Shown here: positions 1-23,800 of the stretch, in pieces
Layout: every line of letters begins with the position of its first letter
Numbering within the stretch: the first letter of the stretch is position 1
NCBI GenBank assembly: GCA_964017065.1
Contig: OZ024790.1
Location: 6,437,422 to 6,501,421, forward strand
DNA length: 64,000 nucleotides
Origin: Haliclona indistincta
Lineage: Eukaryota > Porifera > Demospongiae > Haplosclerida > Chalinidae
Direction of reading: 5' to 3'
Position numbers and translations under genes: made by a program
The notes under the pieces: model-generated
The model's input: the letters and a program-made list of their open reading frames with translations, nothing else
Told to the model about the DNA's origin: nothing
Databases searched by the model: none

Positions 1-22
1 TAGGATTCATATGGACTATCAC

Positions 23-1391
23 CTTCCAAGTCGAATGTTCTGTAGAATAGCAATGAACTGTCTATCCTTCTGTCGGTAGATCTGTGTCAGCTCTATACTG
101 CGAGTGATGCACTGCTTCCAACTCTTTGCCTAGTAAAATATAGTGGACAGAGCAAAATTTGAGTAAAAAATTTCATCCTAACAAAAATTTGCAATTGCAT
201 ACAATAACATTTTATTTTCTTTCTCTCTTACCTGGAAACAGTAGTTCTTTTTCTCTCTGCCCTTTGACACAGGAGGTAGTTGTAGAAAGTCTCCACACAG
301 CACCAGTTGTATTCCTCCAAACGGCTCCTTGCTTCTTCTCACTGCTCTAGCAACTGCCTCGAGTTTATCAAAATAATCTCCCTCAACCATCGATACCTCA
401 TCAATGATGAGACACTTGCATTTCCTCCAGTGCTTTGCCTTGTGCTCTCGTGATGCCTGAGTTATGCACTGTTCCACTGACCCACTGCCTGTACCAATAC
501 CGGCAAAGGAATGCAGTGTAGTTCCTCCGATCAAGCAAGCAGCCGCTCCAGTACTTGCTGTGGGGTAGGTAGTGTCTGGCGGCAACATACCAATGATTCG
601 TCTCATGAGGTATGATTTACCCGTTCCAGCACTGCCAGTGAAGAAGACACTCTCTCCATGCCTCACCTGGTCAACCACTCTCAGCTGTTCATCTGACAGT
701 GAGCTCAGTCTGGGGTTGACCAGTGGAGTCTCCATCCTTTTTTCAACAACTTCACTCTCTCGTTTTTCTCTTTTTGACGAGCACTCTACATGTTGCTCCA
801 TTAATGCTGTTCTCTGTCCTTCTCCATTCACCTCTGATAGCTTTCTCTTTCCTAGTTTAGTAACTTTGTGTTGAGCTCTAGTGGGTGTGGTACTATTCTC
901 CTTGTTTCTTCGATTTTCATGAGCTCTTTCCAAGTCTCTCTGAGTGAGTGGGCTTATCTCATCAAACTGTGCAGACCCATTGCCCAGCATGTGCCTGTGG
1001 GAGTTCTGGAGCTTCCCTCTAGCAGCTAGTTTCACCATGAAGCTCTTGAGGAACCAGCCAAGCTGCTCAGAGGGGCAGTTAGACACCATTATCTGTAACT
1101 TTTGGCTGACTAGCTTGATAGTTGCTTTGCCTTCCTTTAGGAATCGCTTGTGAAGAGTGTATTCACGTATAGTGAAGGGTCCTACATGGTTGAGATAGTC
1201 AATTCACAGACTTATATTTCTCATTCTGTACCTTGTACACCGTCTGCGTGACTTATTCTCAGCACTACGTCTTCAAATCCGTTCCTACCCAGTTCTAATG
1301 TCACTTTCTTCAGCGTCTGCCGCCTCAGTATGGCGCCAGTATCGTCCAGTCGCTCCAAAACACACGCACACACTAGACAGCTACCGTCCAT
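23..1391 (-). CDS. PIF1: PIF1-type 5'-3' DNA helicase (3' end beyond window)
   Basis: Superfamily 1B helicase expected to act on G-quadruplex, telomeric and mitochondrial DNA. My model has three exons on the minus strand, 1391-1232, 1181-232 and 129-23, with GT-AG introns of 50 and 102 nt; the reading frame runs off the left edge. ATG at 1391 begins MDGSCLVCACVLERLDD. Residues about 25-120 match the conserved N-terminal region of animal PIF1 (RRQTLKKVTLELGRN, then SNCPSEQLGWFLKSF). A basic linker follows. Walker A GSAGTGKS lies near residues 236-243, then GGTTLHSFAGIG, Walker B LIIDEVSM near 311-318, and GDFLQLPPV. The third exon has KSWKQCITRSIELTQIYRQ. About 405 residues are visible; motifs IV-VI are missing only because of the window edge. 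Coding starts lie 340 bp from INPP4, which is transcribed the other way. Confidence 0.9.
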
Positions 1392-1731
1392 GTTGTTTGA
1401 ATTTTGAATTTGAAAATTGCGCCACCCTAATTACCCGCAATGGTCACGTGATGCAAATTAGTTATTATTCACGGGCGGGGCTCAAGTCTATGAATAATAA
1501 TGAATAAGTTAAGTGAGGGTGCGGTCAACCTCGTGAAACTCATTACCGTTTTGCCATCCATTTCTTGTTTAGATCACAGAGAGTTGGCCGTGTCTCTCTG
1601 TGTGTGTACGAGACGCGAAAAGGAAGCGGTTCTGCTGCGCGCAATCCAAGTCATCGATCGTTGTCTCTGGTCTAGAATGCAGCCTCGTCTCCTTCCTATA
1701 GTGTGATCGGTGTGTGATTGGACCCTCTACA
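1392..1731. promoter_or_regulatory. shared divergent promoter interval PIF1/INPP4
   Basis: The 340 bp between the two coding starts must hold both 5' UTRs and core promoters. Near the middle are an E-box-like TCACGTGA at about 1444-1451 and, overlapping its end, an octamer-like ATGCAAAT at 1451-1458. No clear TATA box is seen. The motif assignment is by eye only. Confidence 0.45.
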
Positions 1732-14318
<12,587 letters not shown>

Positions 14319-15198
14319 CCAACCTATTGCTGTATAGACTTTTGAATTATGTTGCTATGGAAACACTCGCCCAAGCACCCACCCAGTTTGGTGTATTATT
14401 ATGGCATGAAAATTTTGACATTATTAAATTATATTTTTAGAGTGTTGTCTTATCAAAATCAACATCAGACACTCAAATTTTGTTACCACTGAGTTTATAT
14501 TTTGTTTATGTGTGAACTACATTATTAATGCAGGTATTAAGTATTTTATTGACACACCGGGTTACATTTTTCCTATAATGACAACCACAACAATTGTAAG
14601 ACAATAACGTACATAGCTGTGCTGCTTTTTGAGTATCAGAATGTGTATGTAGCTATAATTATTAGCATGTTCTAATAAGGTACCAAATTACAATTTATTT
14701 TTAATTCCAGCCAGTTGCATTATCATCTGGCACTAGTACATAGTAATGTACTGTACGTGTGGTAAAATAGTGTCGATGAATGTGGTGAGGAGATAGTTTA
14801 TTGGTACTGTAGTAACTTCTGTTCAGTATAACCAAAGAGAGTCCATGCATATAGCAAGAATATTAAACAAGATTTAAATTGTTATCATTGTCAAGCCGCA
14901 GACAGGTCTAAAAAGGTATACATGTATGTAATTCACTAGAACCTAATCCGTTTTGAACATACGTTACTATCTACAATGTATTTGATGTACATATACACCT
15001 TATGAATACATACCCTTGGGACGCTACTGCAAAAGCAACAACAAGTCTAGGGAAGCCAACTTTATTTCATACATAGAACAGCGCAACACATAAACAATCT
15101 CTAAGTTCTATTGCAAGTTGCATAACCTTTCACTACAGCTCACTGCACAGTATAATAAACAAGCACAAGATATGCACAATTAGAATCCAAAGTAGACA
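14319..15198. other. convergent intergenic DNA, INPP4 / R1
   Basis: 880 bp between the stop codons of two convergent genes; it holds both 3' UTRs. No ORF or repeat stands out. It is matched, with small gaps, by 38980-39621 in the duplicate. Confidence 0.6.
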
Positions 15199-17269
15199 TC
15201 AGTTAATATTCACTTGTTGATAAGCCTCATTGTGTTTGAGTGGTATTGTCCCTCCATAAGCTACGTTGTCTTGAGTAGTGATGGTGTGTTTTTTGACTGC
15301 ATTAGGTATGTCATAGATCACTGGATCAGCACTAGTACCAGTAGTACTAGTAGTTGCTGTAGCATGTGACGATGGTCTCCTCCTCATAACACACCACACA
15401 ATGATACTAGTGATAATAGCTGTACTGATGACTAATACTAATACACTAACAAGAACCACAGATACTGTAGTTACTGTAAAACATATAATAACTGTGGTGA
15501 TCGTCCAAGTATTAGGCAAACTCACTAGTTGCAGTAGATTCAAAGTCACTCACTACTAGACTTGGTGTTTGTGAATAGCTTATTTGTTCTGCCACAGTTG
15601 CATTCCTCATAATGACCTGGTCTGTATACGTAGCTATAATGTAATGTAATATTTATAGCAAAATATTAAAACAATAATACCGCTTGTGTATGCTGTTGAA
15701 CCATTGCTTGCCAATACAGTAGGATTGGCCTGAACTGGAGAGACATCTGTAACAATGAATATTGTTGTAGGATGAAGCGGCTCCAAAAGTAAATATAAAA
15801 CAATTTCTAACCATTCAGTATAATATTAGAGTATCCATTGCTAGGTCCTGCTCCCAGAGTATTGACAGCAAACACTGTAATATAGTAGGTTACTCCTGGT
15901 ACACCAGACACTGTGTAGCTAGTCATAGAAGAGTTCACTTGTGTGTGTATCAGTGTGCTGTTATCACTGGTATTATAAGACACTACATAGTGAAGGACTG
16001 GGAAATGTGGAGGAGGCTGAAATGAAAGTCAAAAATAACAATGCACACATACATGTGTAATCCAATAGTCATACATACCTGCCATATCACATTAATGTTC
16101 ATTAGTTGTAACTGAACTATGAAACTCACAATACCAGGAACTGCAGTTGCAGACACAATGCATAAAAATCAGATCGTAATAATAATTATTATAATTCAGT
16201 GGCAGATATAGAAATTGCAAGAGGGGGTTGACACCCAAACCTAGTTGCATTGAAATTTCATTTTTAGTGCATTTTTACTGCTGTTGATAGAGTACAGTAC
16301 CTCAACTAGCTATATACAACCTGTACAAACTATTTCCAGACAAGGCTGTATTGTTATCCAAATTTACCATTATAAAAAATTATCACCATAATATTACCAT
16401 GTGAAGCCAAAGGGGGTTCACTTGACGCCCCCCTGGATCCACCAGTGTATATTCATACCATCATATGTGACTGTGAGTTGATCACTCCATGGTCCATGTT
16501 GTCCTGTACTGTCAGTAACAGCCACAGCAAATGAGTAGTTGTGTCCACGAGTGATCAGGTCATCAGTCAGTATCAGTGACTCAGTGTTGCTGGTACTGTA
16601 GCACGAGCTAGAGCTACTGTAGTTAGTGATATTGATAGTGTAGTTGAAGACACAGTCTGTGGGTCCATTAGGAGGAGCTAGCCATGTTAGTGATACTAGT
16701 CGCTTGTTGATGATACTCAGATTAGATGGAGGACTAGCTGCACCTATATACACAAAAATGATAGATTTAAAGATCTATATTGCACAGTCATTGTACCTGC
16801 TACACTGATCCTCCTAGACTCAGTTGCTATTGCGGTTTGACACTTTATCTCGCTCTGGTGATGTAAAATTGTAACACTAAATATTGTGACAATTGACGTC
16901 ACTATATAATTGTCAGTAAAAAATACAGCAGTGAAGATGCTGGGATCATAATTCCCTGATGTAGTTCCATCACTGCGGGTAGTTAGAGTTCCACTGTAAG
17001 TCAAACTCAATGTTGGCTGGACCACACCCTGCACATTATTCACTGTTCTAACAATAGTACAGTTAAGAGTGACGTCTTGTCCAGGACAGGCTGATCTATT
17101 ATCTGCTGGGTTGATAGGCTGGAGTACAATGCTGTCAGACACTTGACCTGCAGCTAGAGTTGTAGTCAATCAATGCTCAACAAGAGATAATTATTGACTT
17201 ACCTATTAGTACGTTGAAGCAACAAGTAAATGCACAGACGAGCAAGACTACTGCCACAGCAGTCAGCAT
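15199..17269 (-). CDS. R1: Ig/FN3 type I receptor with tyrosine tail
   Basis: Eight exons on the minus strand: 17269-17203, 17153-16797, 16743-16459, 16140-16079, 16016-15812, 15746-15681, 15621-15526, 15473-15199; 1413 nt, 470 aa. Signal peptide MLTAVAVVLLVCAFTCC; one Ig domain (CPGQDVTLNCTIV ... EIKCQTAIA); first FN3 (SLTWLAPPNGPTDCVFNYTI); second FN3 split between exons 4 and 5 (VVSYNTSDNS, TYYITVFAVNALGPG); Ser/Thr stalk over exons 6-7; TM STAIITSIIVWCV; tail with PVIYDIP, NVAYGGTIP and NEAYQQVNIN. Many NxS/T sites. The exon 7 acceptor could instead be at 15633, also in frame. Same type as R4, its copy in the duplicated block. Ligand and pathway unknown; the surface-receptor role is inferred from architecture. 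Confidence 0.85.
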
Positions 17270-17457
17270 TGTTAATTTAACTTTTTATCATCAGCAGCGC
17301 ACGGCTATATACGCCGAGATGCCGAGATTCATTAAGGTGGCGGGTACGCTAATTAATATGCATAATATTCATAATCTGTGGTCACCACAAAAATGCGCTA
17401 GTGTAAACGCAGCCTCTGCGTAGAATTGCGTCACTTAGCTATAGCCAGGGCTCAGAC
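17270..17457. promoter_or_regulatory. R1 upstream region
   Basis: Remnant of the compact R/C divergent promoter seen intact at 41430-41574. GAGATTCATTAAGG here resembles GAAATTCATTAGGGG there. Includes CTAATTAATATGCATAATAT and a 9 bp target duplication GGCTCAGAC at 17449-17457. Confidence 0.4.
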
Positions 17458-18491
17458 TAGTCTCGCGTAGCCAGACCCTTTCTATCGGAAAGGGTCTGGT
17501 TGACTAGGCCATTCCCAGTAAGAGCAAAGTATGCGTGGAATGTATGCGTGGGCGTACAGCTCTTGCCTACCTGGGCTGGGCCAGCACTGGAGTGCGAGAT
17601 GATTACGTAATGGCTGGCGTTTATACACGAATTTATATGGCGCTTATGAGAAATATAGCGATACTTTTAGCGTCTGTGTAGCGATCTCCGTATACCGCAC
17701 AACCGCGTGGCCTTGCTTGCCGTCTTCGTCCAAGCATGCTCTGTGGAAGGATAAAGATTCCGCGAGGATAGGCACCAGCGTTGGCGAGCTACAGACGCAC
17801 AAGCAAGGGCTACTTCGACGAAAAATATGGCCACTACTAGTGCAAGCTGCTCTCAGGATGCAGTTGCTGTGTATCTGGAAGACGGAGATATTGAGGGAGT
17901 TACTTTGGAGGAACCCTTGGGAGCCAAGACAATCCCACAACTACGCTGGTGGCTTGTGTGTCACGGGAGGTAGCAGGCTAAGTAGCCCTTGCTTGAGCGT
18001 CTGTAGCTCGCCAACGCCGGTGCCTATCGTCTTGGAATCTTTATCCTTCCACAGAGCATGCTTGGACGAAGACGGCAAGCAAGGCCACGCGGTTGTGCGG
18101 TATACGGAGATCGCTACACAGACGCTAAAAGTATCGCTATATTTCTCATAAGCGCCATATAAATTTGTGTATAAACGCCAGCCATTACGTAATCATCTCG
18201 CACTCCAGGCTAGCCCGGAAGCCAATTTACCAGTCATTAACGCTAATGAAAATCAAGCGCCATATCGGCAGCAGCTAAGCCAGAAATTTGTCGTAGACAA
18301 AGCACCGACAATCTGTTGTTGTCTTCATGATAGCTCAAGCAACGTAATAGAATTCATAAGTGGGCGGATCTCGTAATTATTACGTTGCGGCTAATCTACT
18401 GCCAACCACAGTGGCGGGTGTGAAAACCCAATTGGTATATTGTAGTCAACCAGACCCTTTCCGATAGAAAGGGTCTGGCTACGCGAGACTA
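17458..18491. mobile_element. Pack-MULE-like nonautonomous element
   Basis: Perfect terminal inverted repeats of about 49 bp beginning TAGTCTCGCGTAGCCAGACC, flanked on both sides by the 9 bp direct repeat GGCTCAGAC (17449-17457 and 18492-18500), the size typical of Mutator-like elements. Inside, a second pair of arms of about 230 bp (17588-17817 against 17976-18209) encloses a short coding exon. No transposase is present. A diverged single copy of one inner arm lies at about 30709-30830. The Mutator assignment rests on TSD length and gene capture only. Confidence 0.75.
17827..17973 (+). pseudogene. captured SAP-like first exon
   Basis: 48-codon frame MATTSASCSQDAVAVYLEDG... ending TIPQLRWWLVCHGR and then TAG. 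The string TIPQLRWWLVCHG looks like the start of a SAP helix-extension-helix motif of the kind seen in repetitive animal proteins. The stop overlaps a plausible donor (GGGAG|GTAGC), so this probably was the first exon of a longer gene. It lies in the loop between the inner arms of the element at 17458-18491. No further exon is visible, hence a fragment. Confidence 0.45.
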
Positions 18492-18502
18492 GGCTCAGAC
18501 TA

Positions 18503-18678
18503 CAGTTGTTTGCGAAGATCTTGCATAACGGAAGCGAAAGCGGAAGTATGACGTTGGCCAATCAAACGCACGTAGGCGTGACTAACTGAAGCTGTACACG
18601 TGACGAAAAGTGAATTTGATTGGCCAGCGTCACACTTCCGCTTTTGCTTCCGTTATGCAAGATCTTCGCAAACAACTG
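18503..18678. mobile_element. 176 bp foldback MITE
   Basis: Arms CAGTTGTTTGCGAAGATC... and ...GATCTTCGCAAACAACTG, about 45 bp, nearly perfect, with a further inner match (GGCCAATCAAA / TTTGATTGGCC). Lies three bases after the TSD of the preceding element. Confidence 0.85.
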
Positions 18679-18970
18679 CTGCTGTTGTCACAGGCCTACA
18701 CATGTACGTTCGTTGCTCTCAGTGCTAAAGCAGGCACCAGTTGCTGCTGCAAATCGAAAAAGGAAGGTAGCACAGAATGATCGTACCAGGCAGCGACAGA
18801 GGCAGAGACACAAGACACCAAAAACAGCACACGATCCATTCCTAAAGGTGTAATCCCAGAACAACGAGTCAGAGAGTTTCCAGAAGAGAAGTTTGTTGTG
18901 TCAGCCAAGAAGTTGTTTTGCACAAACGAAAGGACCATTCATGCAGCATGTCATGACCACTCATTATACG

Positions 18971-19447
18971 GTCAACCGGGGCTATTCCGACGCGGGGCTA
19001 TTCCGACTCCACGTACAAATCCAATTGGAACGTGATTTCGATCGTCGAAATAGCCCCGCTAGCCTTACTTTCTCTTTTCGCTTATAGCATAAAAATGGTA
19101 GCGCGCACATGGTTAAAACAAGAACCAACGTGTTCAGCAGACAATTTCCTTTACAACACTACTAGTCTTGAGCAGCCACGAGTAAGTGCGTCGCTGTAGA
19201 GATTGAAAAACGGCGCCAGACTTCAGCCGTCGAAATAGCCCCACGAAGGTTCACGAACTAAAAAGGTCGATTTGGCTAAATTGTTAAACTTACTGATTCA
19301 AATTCTGAAGATCTAGGTGAAAAATAGGCGCTAGAATCGATCGGTAAAAGTTCCAGGTCGATCCAATGTTCGTGAACAAAGTTACAACTGTATAAACGAG
19401 AACTAAACACTGTAACGCCAAAACGCGTCGGAATAGCCCCGGTTGAC
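18971..19447. mobile_element. ~477 bp MITE
   Basis: Terminal inverted repeat GTCAACCGGGGCTATTCCGACG with its complement at the right end. CGAAATAGCCCCGC and CGAAATAGCCCCACG repeat the same block inside. No ORF. Confidence 0.8.
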
Positions 19448-19542
19448 TGTACATGTTAATCAGCTGAAAGAATAATAATGAGAATAATCACATAATTTTG
19501 TTGAGAATAATTGCAAATAAGGTAAGAATTTGAGAATGGAAT

Positions 19543-20255
19543 AATAGACCTTTTCGTTTAAGACGCAGAAGAATGCAATTATCAATAATTAATTTTTACG
19601 TCACATCCGTAGTAAAGCTGAAGCTGCTTTTACATTGCGCTCAATGGAGAATAAGCTAGTTTTGAACTGCGCGGGCTTTGTAGCGCAACCGAATATTCCA
19701 GAATAAGAGCAGCAGAAGAGAACTTTCGTCTTCCTAATGTCTGTTAGTTTTTGTTTAGTTGCTCTACTTACTGCGTGTGCTGACTTCCAGCGGTCTATAG
19801 TAGCACATCTCAGGGAACTAATGGCAGCTACCAGTGCAGACAACACCGTTGCACTTACAGAAGGCGATGTTCCTGGACCAAGCCTAAATCCACCATAAGA
19901 CAAACACACTACAACACAGCTTCGTCGGTGCTAGCTAGTAGCTAGGTAAAATGTAGCGTCGAGGCTTGGTCATATGTTGCCTTACCTCAGAACTCAGCCC
20001 ACACTGTAAGTAGAACGACGGAACAAATGCAAGCGTATACAGGAAAGATGAAAGTTTTATTCTATTGCTCTTATTTAGGAATATTCGGCGGCTTTGCAAA
20101 ACCCGCGCAGTTTGAAAGTAGTTCATTTTTCTATTGACGTAATGTAAAATCACTGCAAACGAAGGCCCAGCCTTACTACGGATGTAAAATTTCAATTAAT
20201 TATGACGCATCTATGACGCGCCAACATTCCATCGCCTTAAACGAAAAGGTCTATT
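19543..20255. mobile_element. ~713 bp foldback element
   Basis: Ends AATAGACCTTTTCGTTTAAG and its complement, with further paired blocks (CCGAATATTCC / GGAATATTCGG, AACTGCGCGGGC / ACCCGCGCAGTT, ACATCCGTAGTAA / TTACTACGGATGT). Arms about 200 bp. Flanks TGGAATA / TGGAAAA may be a worn target duplication. Confidence 0.8.
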
Positions 20256-20893
20256 GGAAAAATTTTGAGAATAATTATCTCAAGCCTAGCTCAGACATGT
20301 ATTCTTGTATCACGTGATTGCAACGCTGACGTCACATCTTGCGGCGCACGACCAAAAACCACAGAAATTAACTCAGCTTTACACGCGCTACATATTTTAC
20401 GTTTTACTTTCGTTTGCAACAGTTTTAGCTATCAAAAGTCTGGCTGCAGCATCATAAGTATGTGTACCACAATCGGTTGGATCCGTTAGGCCCGATCTTA
20501 CAGAGTTTGTATTATATGAATGCTAACAGTTGCAAGTAAAACAAAATAATAGCTATTATAGCGACAAAAATGCTTCAGCGCAACTGCACGCCAAATCCAT
20601 CCAACCGTTTTAGGACATAGGTAATCTATTGCTACTGGCGAAATTTCAGCATCTGCAAACATTTCCTGTAGAAAGAAAACGTTAAATCATAATATTCTTA
20701 AAATGTATGATAACTACGCACATACAAATCTGTACCTGGACAAAATTGCGCTAAACATGCACTGATGTGTTATATTTCATTAAAACTTTAGTTCTTTAAT
20801 AGAAATAAGCGGTTAATTATGCAAAACTGTACAAAACGGCAAAAATACGTGTACCCGCCCCCTTAATGGGCGTAGTCTTTGTTAGGCAATAAA
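20256..20893. other. C1 upstream region
   Basis: 638 bp before the C1 start codon. No ORF or repeat recognised; presumably the C1 promoter together with unassigned insertion DNA. Confidence 0.5.
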
Positions 20894-23800
20894 ATGGCGA
20901 CAGTTCCACCCCTCTTCAGTCTGCTTTTTTTCTCCGAGTCTCTGATTTTAGCTGGTTCCATTACAGCTGCAACAGGTAAGGATTATTTTACTATTCTTTC
21001 CCAACCTATAAATGCCACTGCTGATGTAATTTCTCCATTTTCGCCTTTAATTTCAGTTAAAATACGGTCACGACACGGTGCATCTGCATGAAATTCCTTT
21101 ACCTGCATGACCTAGCTAGCTGTACGCTCTTATTCAAACTATGCCCATACAATTAATAATGGTGCAGTAAATTAGCAGCTCATAGTTCAGTCAACCTACA
21201 GCAAATGGTCCATTCTTAGCCAGCATCTCATTGTTGTAAGGATTTCATATGGCCATGGATCGAGTGAAGAACATCAGATCTTTCAAGCTAATTTTGCTGA
21301 AAAAATCGTTGATCTGTATTCTGTAATACATGATTTTATATATTTTTGTGAGATTGGTGGTTAATTGACATAATTGTACAGAGACTGTTTTGTAATATTT
21401 AATTGGTAAGCTACTTTTTAATTTATTTCTTGTAGTCATTCTTTATCAAAATGGCAGTGTTTGTGGTGGAATGCTTGCTGCTGTGGTGTGTTCTACTACC
21501 ACTACAAATGGTTTCCTTCAATGGAGAATCAACAATGGTCCTGTCGTATACACTATTGACAGCGATGTTCCAGTCAATGAGGATAAAACTATAAATGGAA
21601 GCGTATTTGTTTACAGTGACTATGAAACCGTTTCAGGTGCTACTGTGGTCACATCAACTGCCTCACTGAACACTTTAAATGTGACATCTGTGCAATGCTC
21701 TGATGGAGTGAAGCGACTAAGCTGCATAATAGTACCTGAAGGCAAGCTCAATAAAAAATTAAAATTGCAGTTCATTAATATTTTTATTCCCTTTTTGTAC
21801 ATTCAGTCTGTGATGTTGTCAAGTTCATGCGTGACAGTGTTAGTAAGAACAGTATTGTTGTGTCTTGGAGTCCACCAGCTAGTGCTGGGGTATGCTGTGA
21901 ACGATTTCATGTGAGAACACCGAATGAAACTATTCCTAGTACAACTATGACTAGCTACACACTGAATATCACTACAATCGAACAGCGACAAAATGCCGTT
22001 ATTATAGTAAATTGTTTGGACCAACTTGGTACAATGGGACCTGATGCTTCCGACATGACTAGTATCTACAAGCCTAGTAAGTTATTGTGTGATTAATTAC
22101 CCTGGACGTGTGAACGTCAAAGGGTTAAGCATTTGAGTTAGTGGTTGGTTTGTGCATGTGTGTGTGTGATAAAATATCACGGCTGTTTACTGTCTTACCG
22201 CTAGAGAGTCTTGTGTCGAGTGCCATGCCGGCTGAAAGTTTGTACTGCCTGCAGCTACACATGTATTGGTACTACAATTTGCAAATATGTCACATCAAGA
22301 GTTCATTATCCTGGGCGCGTAGGCGCCAGAGGGTTAAGCGTTTGGGTTCGTCTGTATGTATGTATGTATGTATGTATGTATATAATTTATGTGTATGTGT
22401 GTAGGGCCGTTTGCTGTTTGTCGATTGGTACTTGCCATACAATACTTCTCTACGGCTTTGTTGAAAGATTCTTAGTCTTCTAAATTGGTCTACAAAATCG
22501 GCAGATTCTTCTGCAGCGTGCTAGCTATGGCCATAGTATCTAATAGCTACAGTGCTAATAGGAACATTATACGGTAACATACTAGGGGTGTGTCGCCCAA
22601 CCTTCCCGCATGAGACTGCAAATGTATGTTGAACCTGTATCGAGATGTCAAAGAGACAGAGGATGCCTTCACGGAAGGCTGTAGAGGCTATGGAAGCAGA
22701 GGAATTTTTGCAGTGAGTATTGCTTCTCGTGTGTCAGTATACTATAGTTACACTGAGTAGTATTAACTTACTGGCTCAGAGAAACAAAACGGATGGCTTG
22801 TAAAAGGAAATGCCTATACAAGTGTAAGTGAACAATCTTAACCCGGCTGCCATCCTCATTGATCAGCTGCTTCATCTCTATCAGCTAGCTAGGTCACCTT
22901 ATAGTGATCACCTCCTGCACCTAGGACTGAGAATGCTCACTAAAACACTCTTGCAACTACTAGTATTCATACGTACCATCTGCGTACCACTGAAGATATT
23001 ATTGTTCAGAATCAGCATCATAATTGATCAGCGGCAACTGTACTTTAACCCTTTAGGGCCTATAGCGGCTTTAGCCGTCATAATTGACTCCACCTACTGT
23101 AGACGTCATAAATAGTGTGAAAAGTGGTCTAGAAAGGTCAAATAAAGTTTAATTGCAAAAGCTAACTTTACCTGAAAAAACCCACTGTTTTTCTCCGCGC
23201 CCTTCCCACTAAAATATATAGAACGGGGGATTTTTAAAGGGGGGTATCCCCCTTTAACCCAGGGTTCGAAGGGGCAGAGCCCCTCGCCGCTTTTGGCATT
23301 TTTAGGGCTTCAGGATGCCCTGAAATGCATACTTTGGCATAGAATATGGTCTAAACTGTGCTGTTTGCTCACATGGACACCACCAGGTTTTTTTATCAGT
23401 CCCCAGGGCTAAATGAAGATCAAAATTAGGCAAAAAATGACAATGTCGTAGCACTTAAGTGGCTTCAGTTCCGAAGTGGGAGTGGCCAGCTTGGAGTTTA
23501 GTACATGGTCGTAAACTATAGTATGCCAGGAAAAAACAGTGCTAGTTTGGAACAGCTAGCGTACTGCATGTTGTAGAAAATTGCAAGACAAACTGTCAGT
23601 TTAGAGCAAGTCAAGTTTTTGTCAAAATAAGTTGGGCACTAAAGAGTTAACTGACAAGTAATCAAACTGTATGGTTCAATCACAAGTACACAATACAACT
23701 AGCATTCGCACCGATTTGCATAGCAAACATGTTATGTGTTCCATTGAACTCTTGTTACCTAGAGTATGCAACCTTGTTGGGAAATTTCTACCTCACCAGT

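Noticed and set aside
17644..18151. 98- and 144-codon frames in the 17.5 kb element
   Set aside because: They run across the inner inverted arms, share a C-terminus because of the symmetry, and overlap the shorter, more plausible SAP-like exon in another frame.
23200..23300. GC-rich GGGGCAGAGCCCC stretch as possible organelle or bacterial insert
   Set aside because: Too short, and it lies inside an inverted-repeat element; no coding support for transfer.
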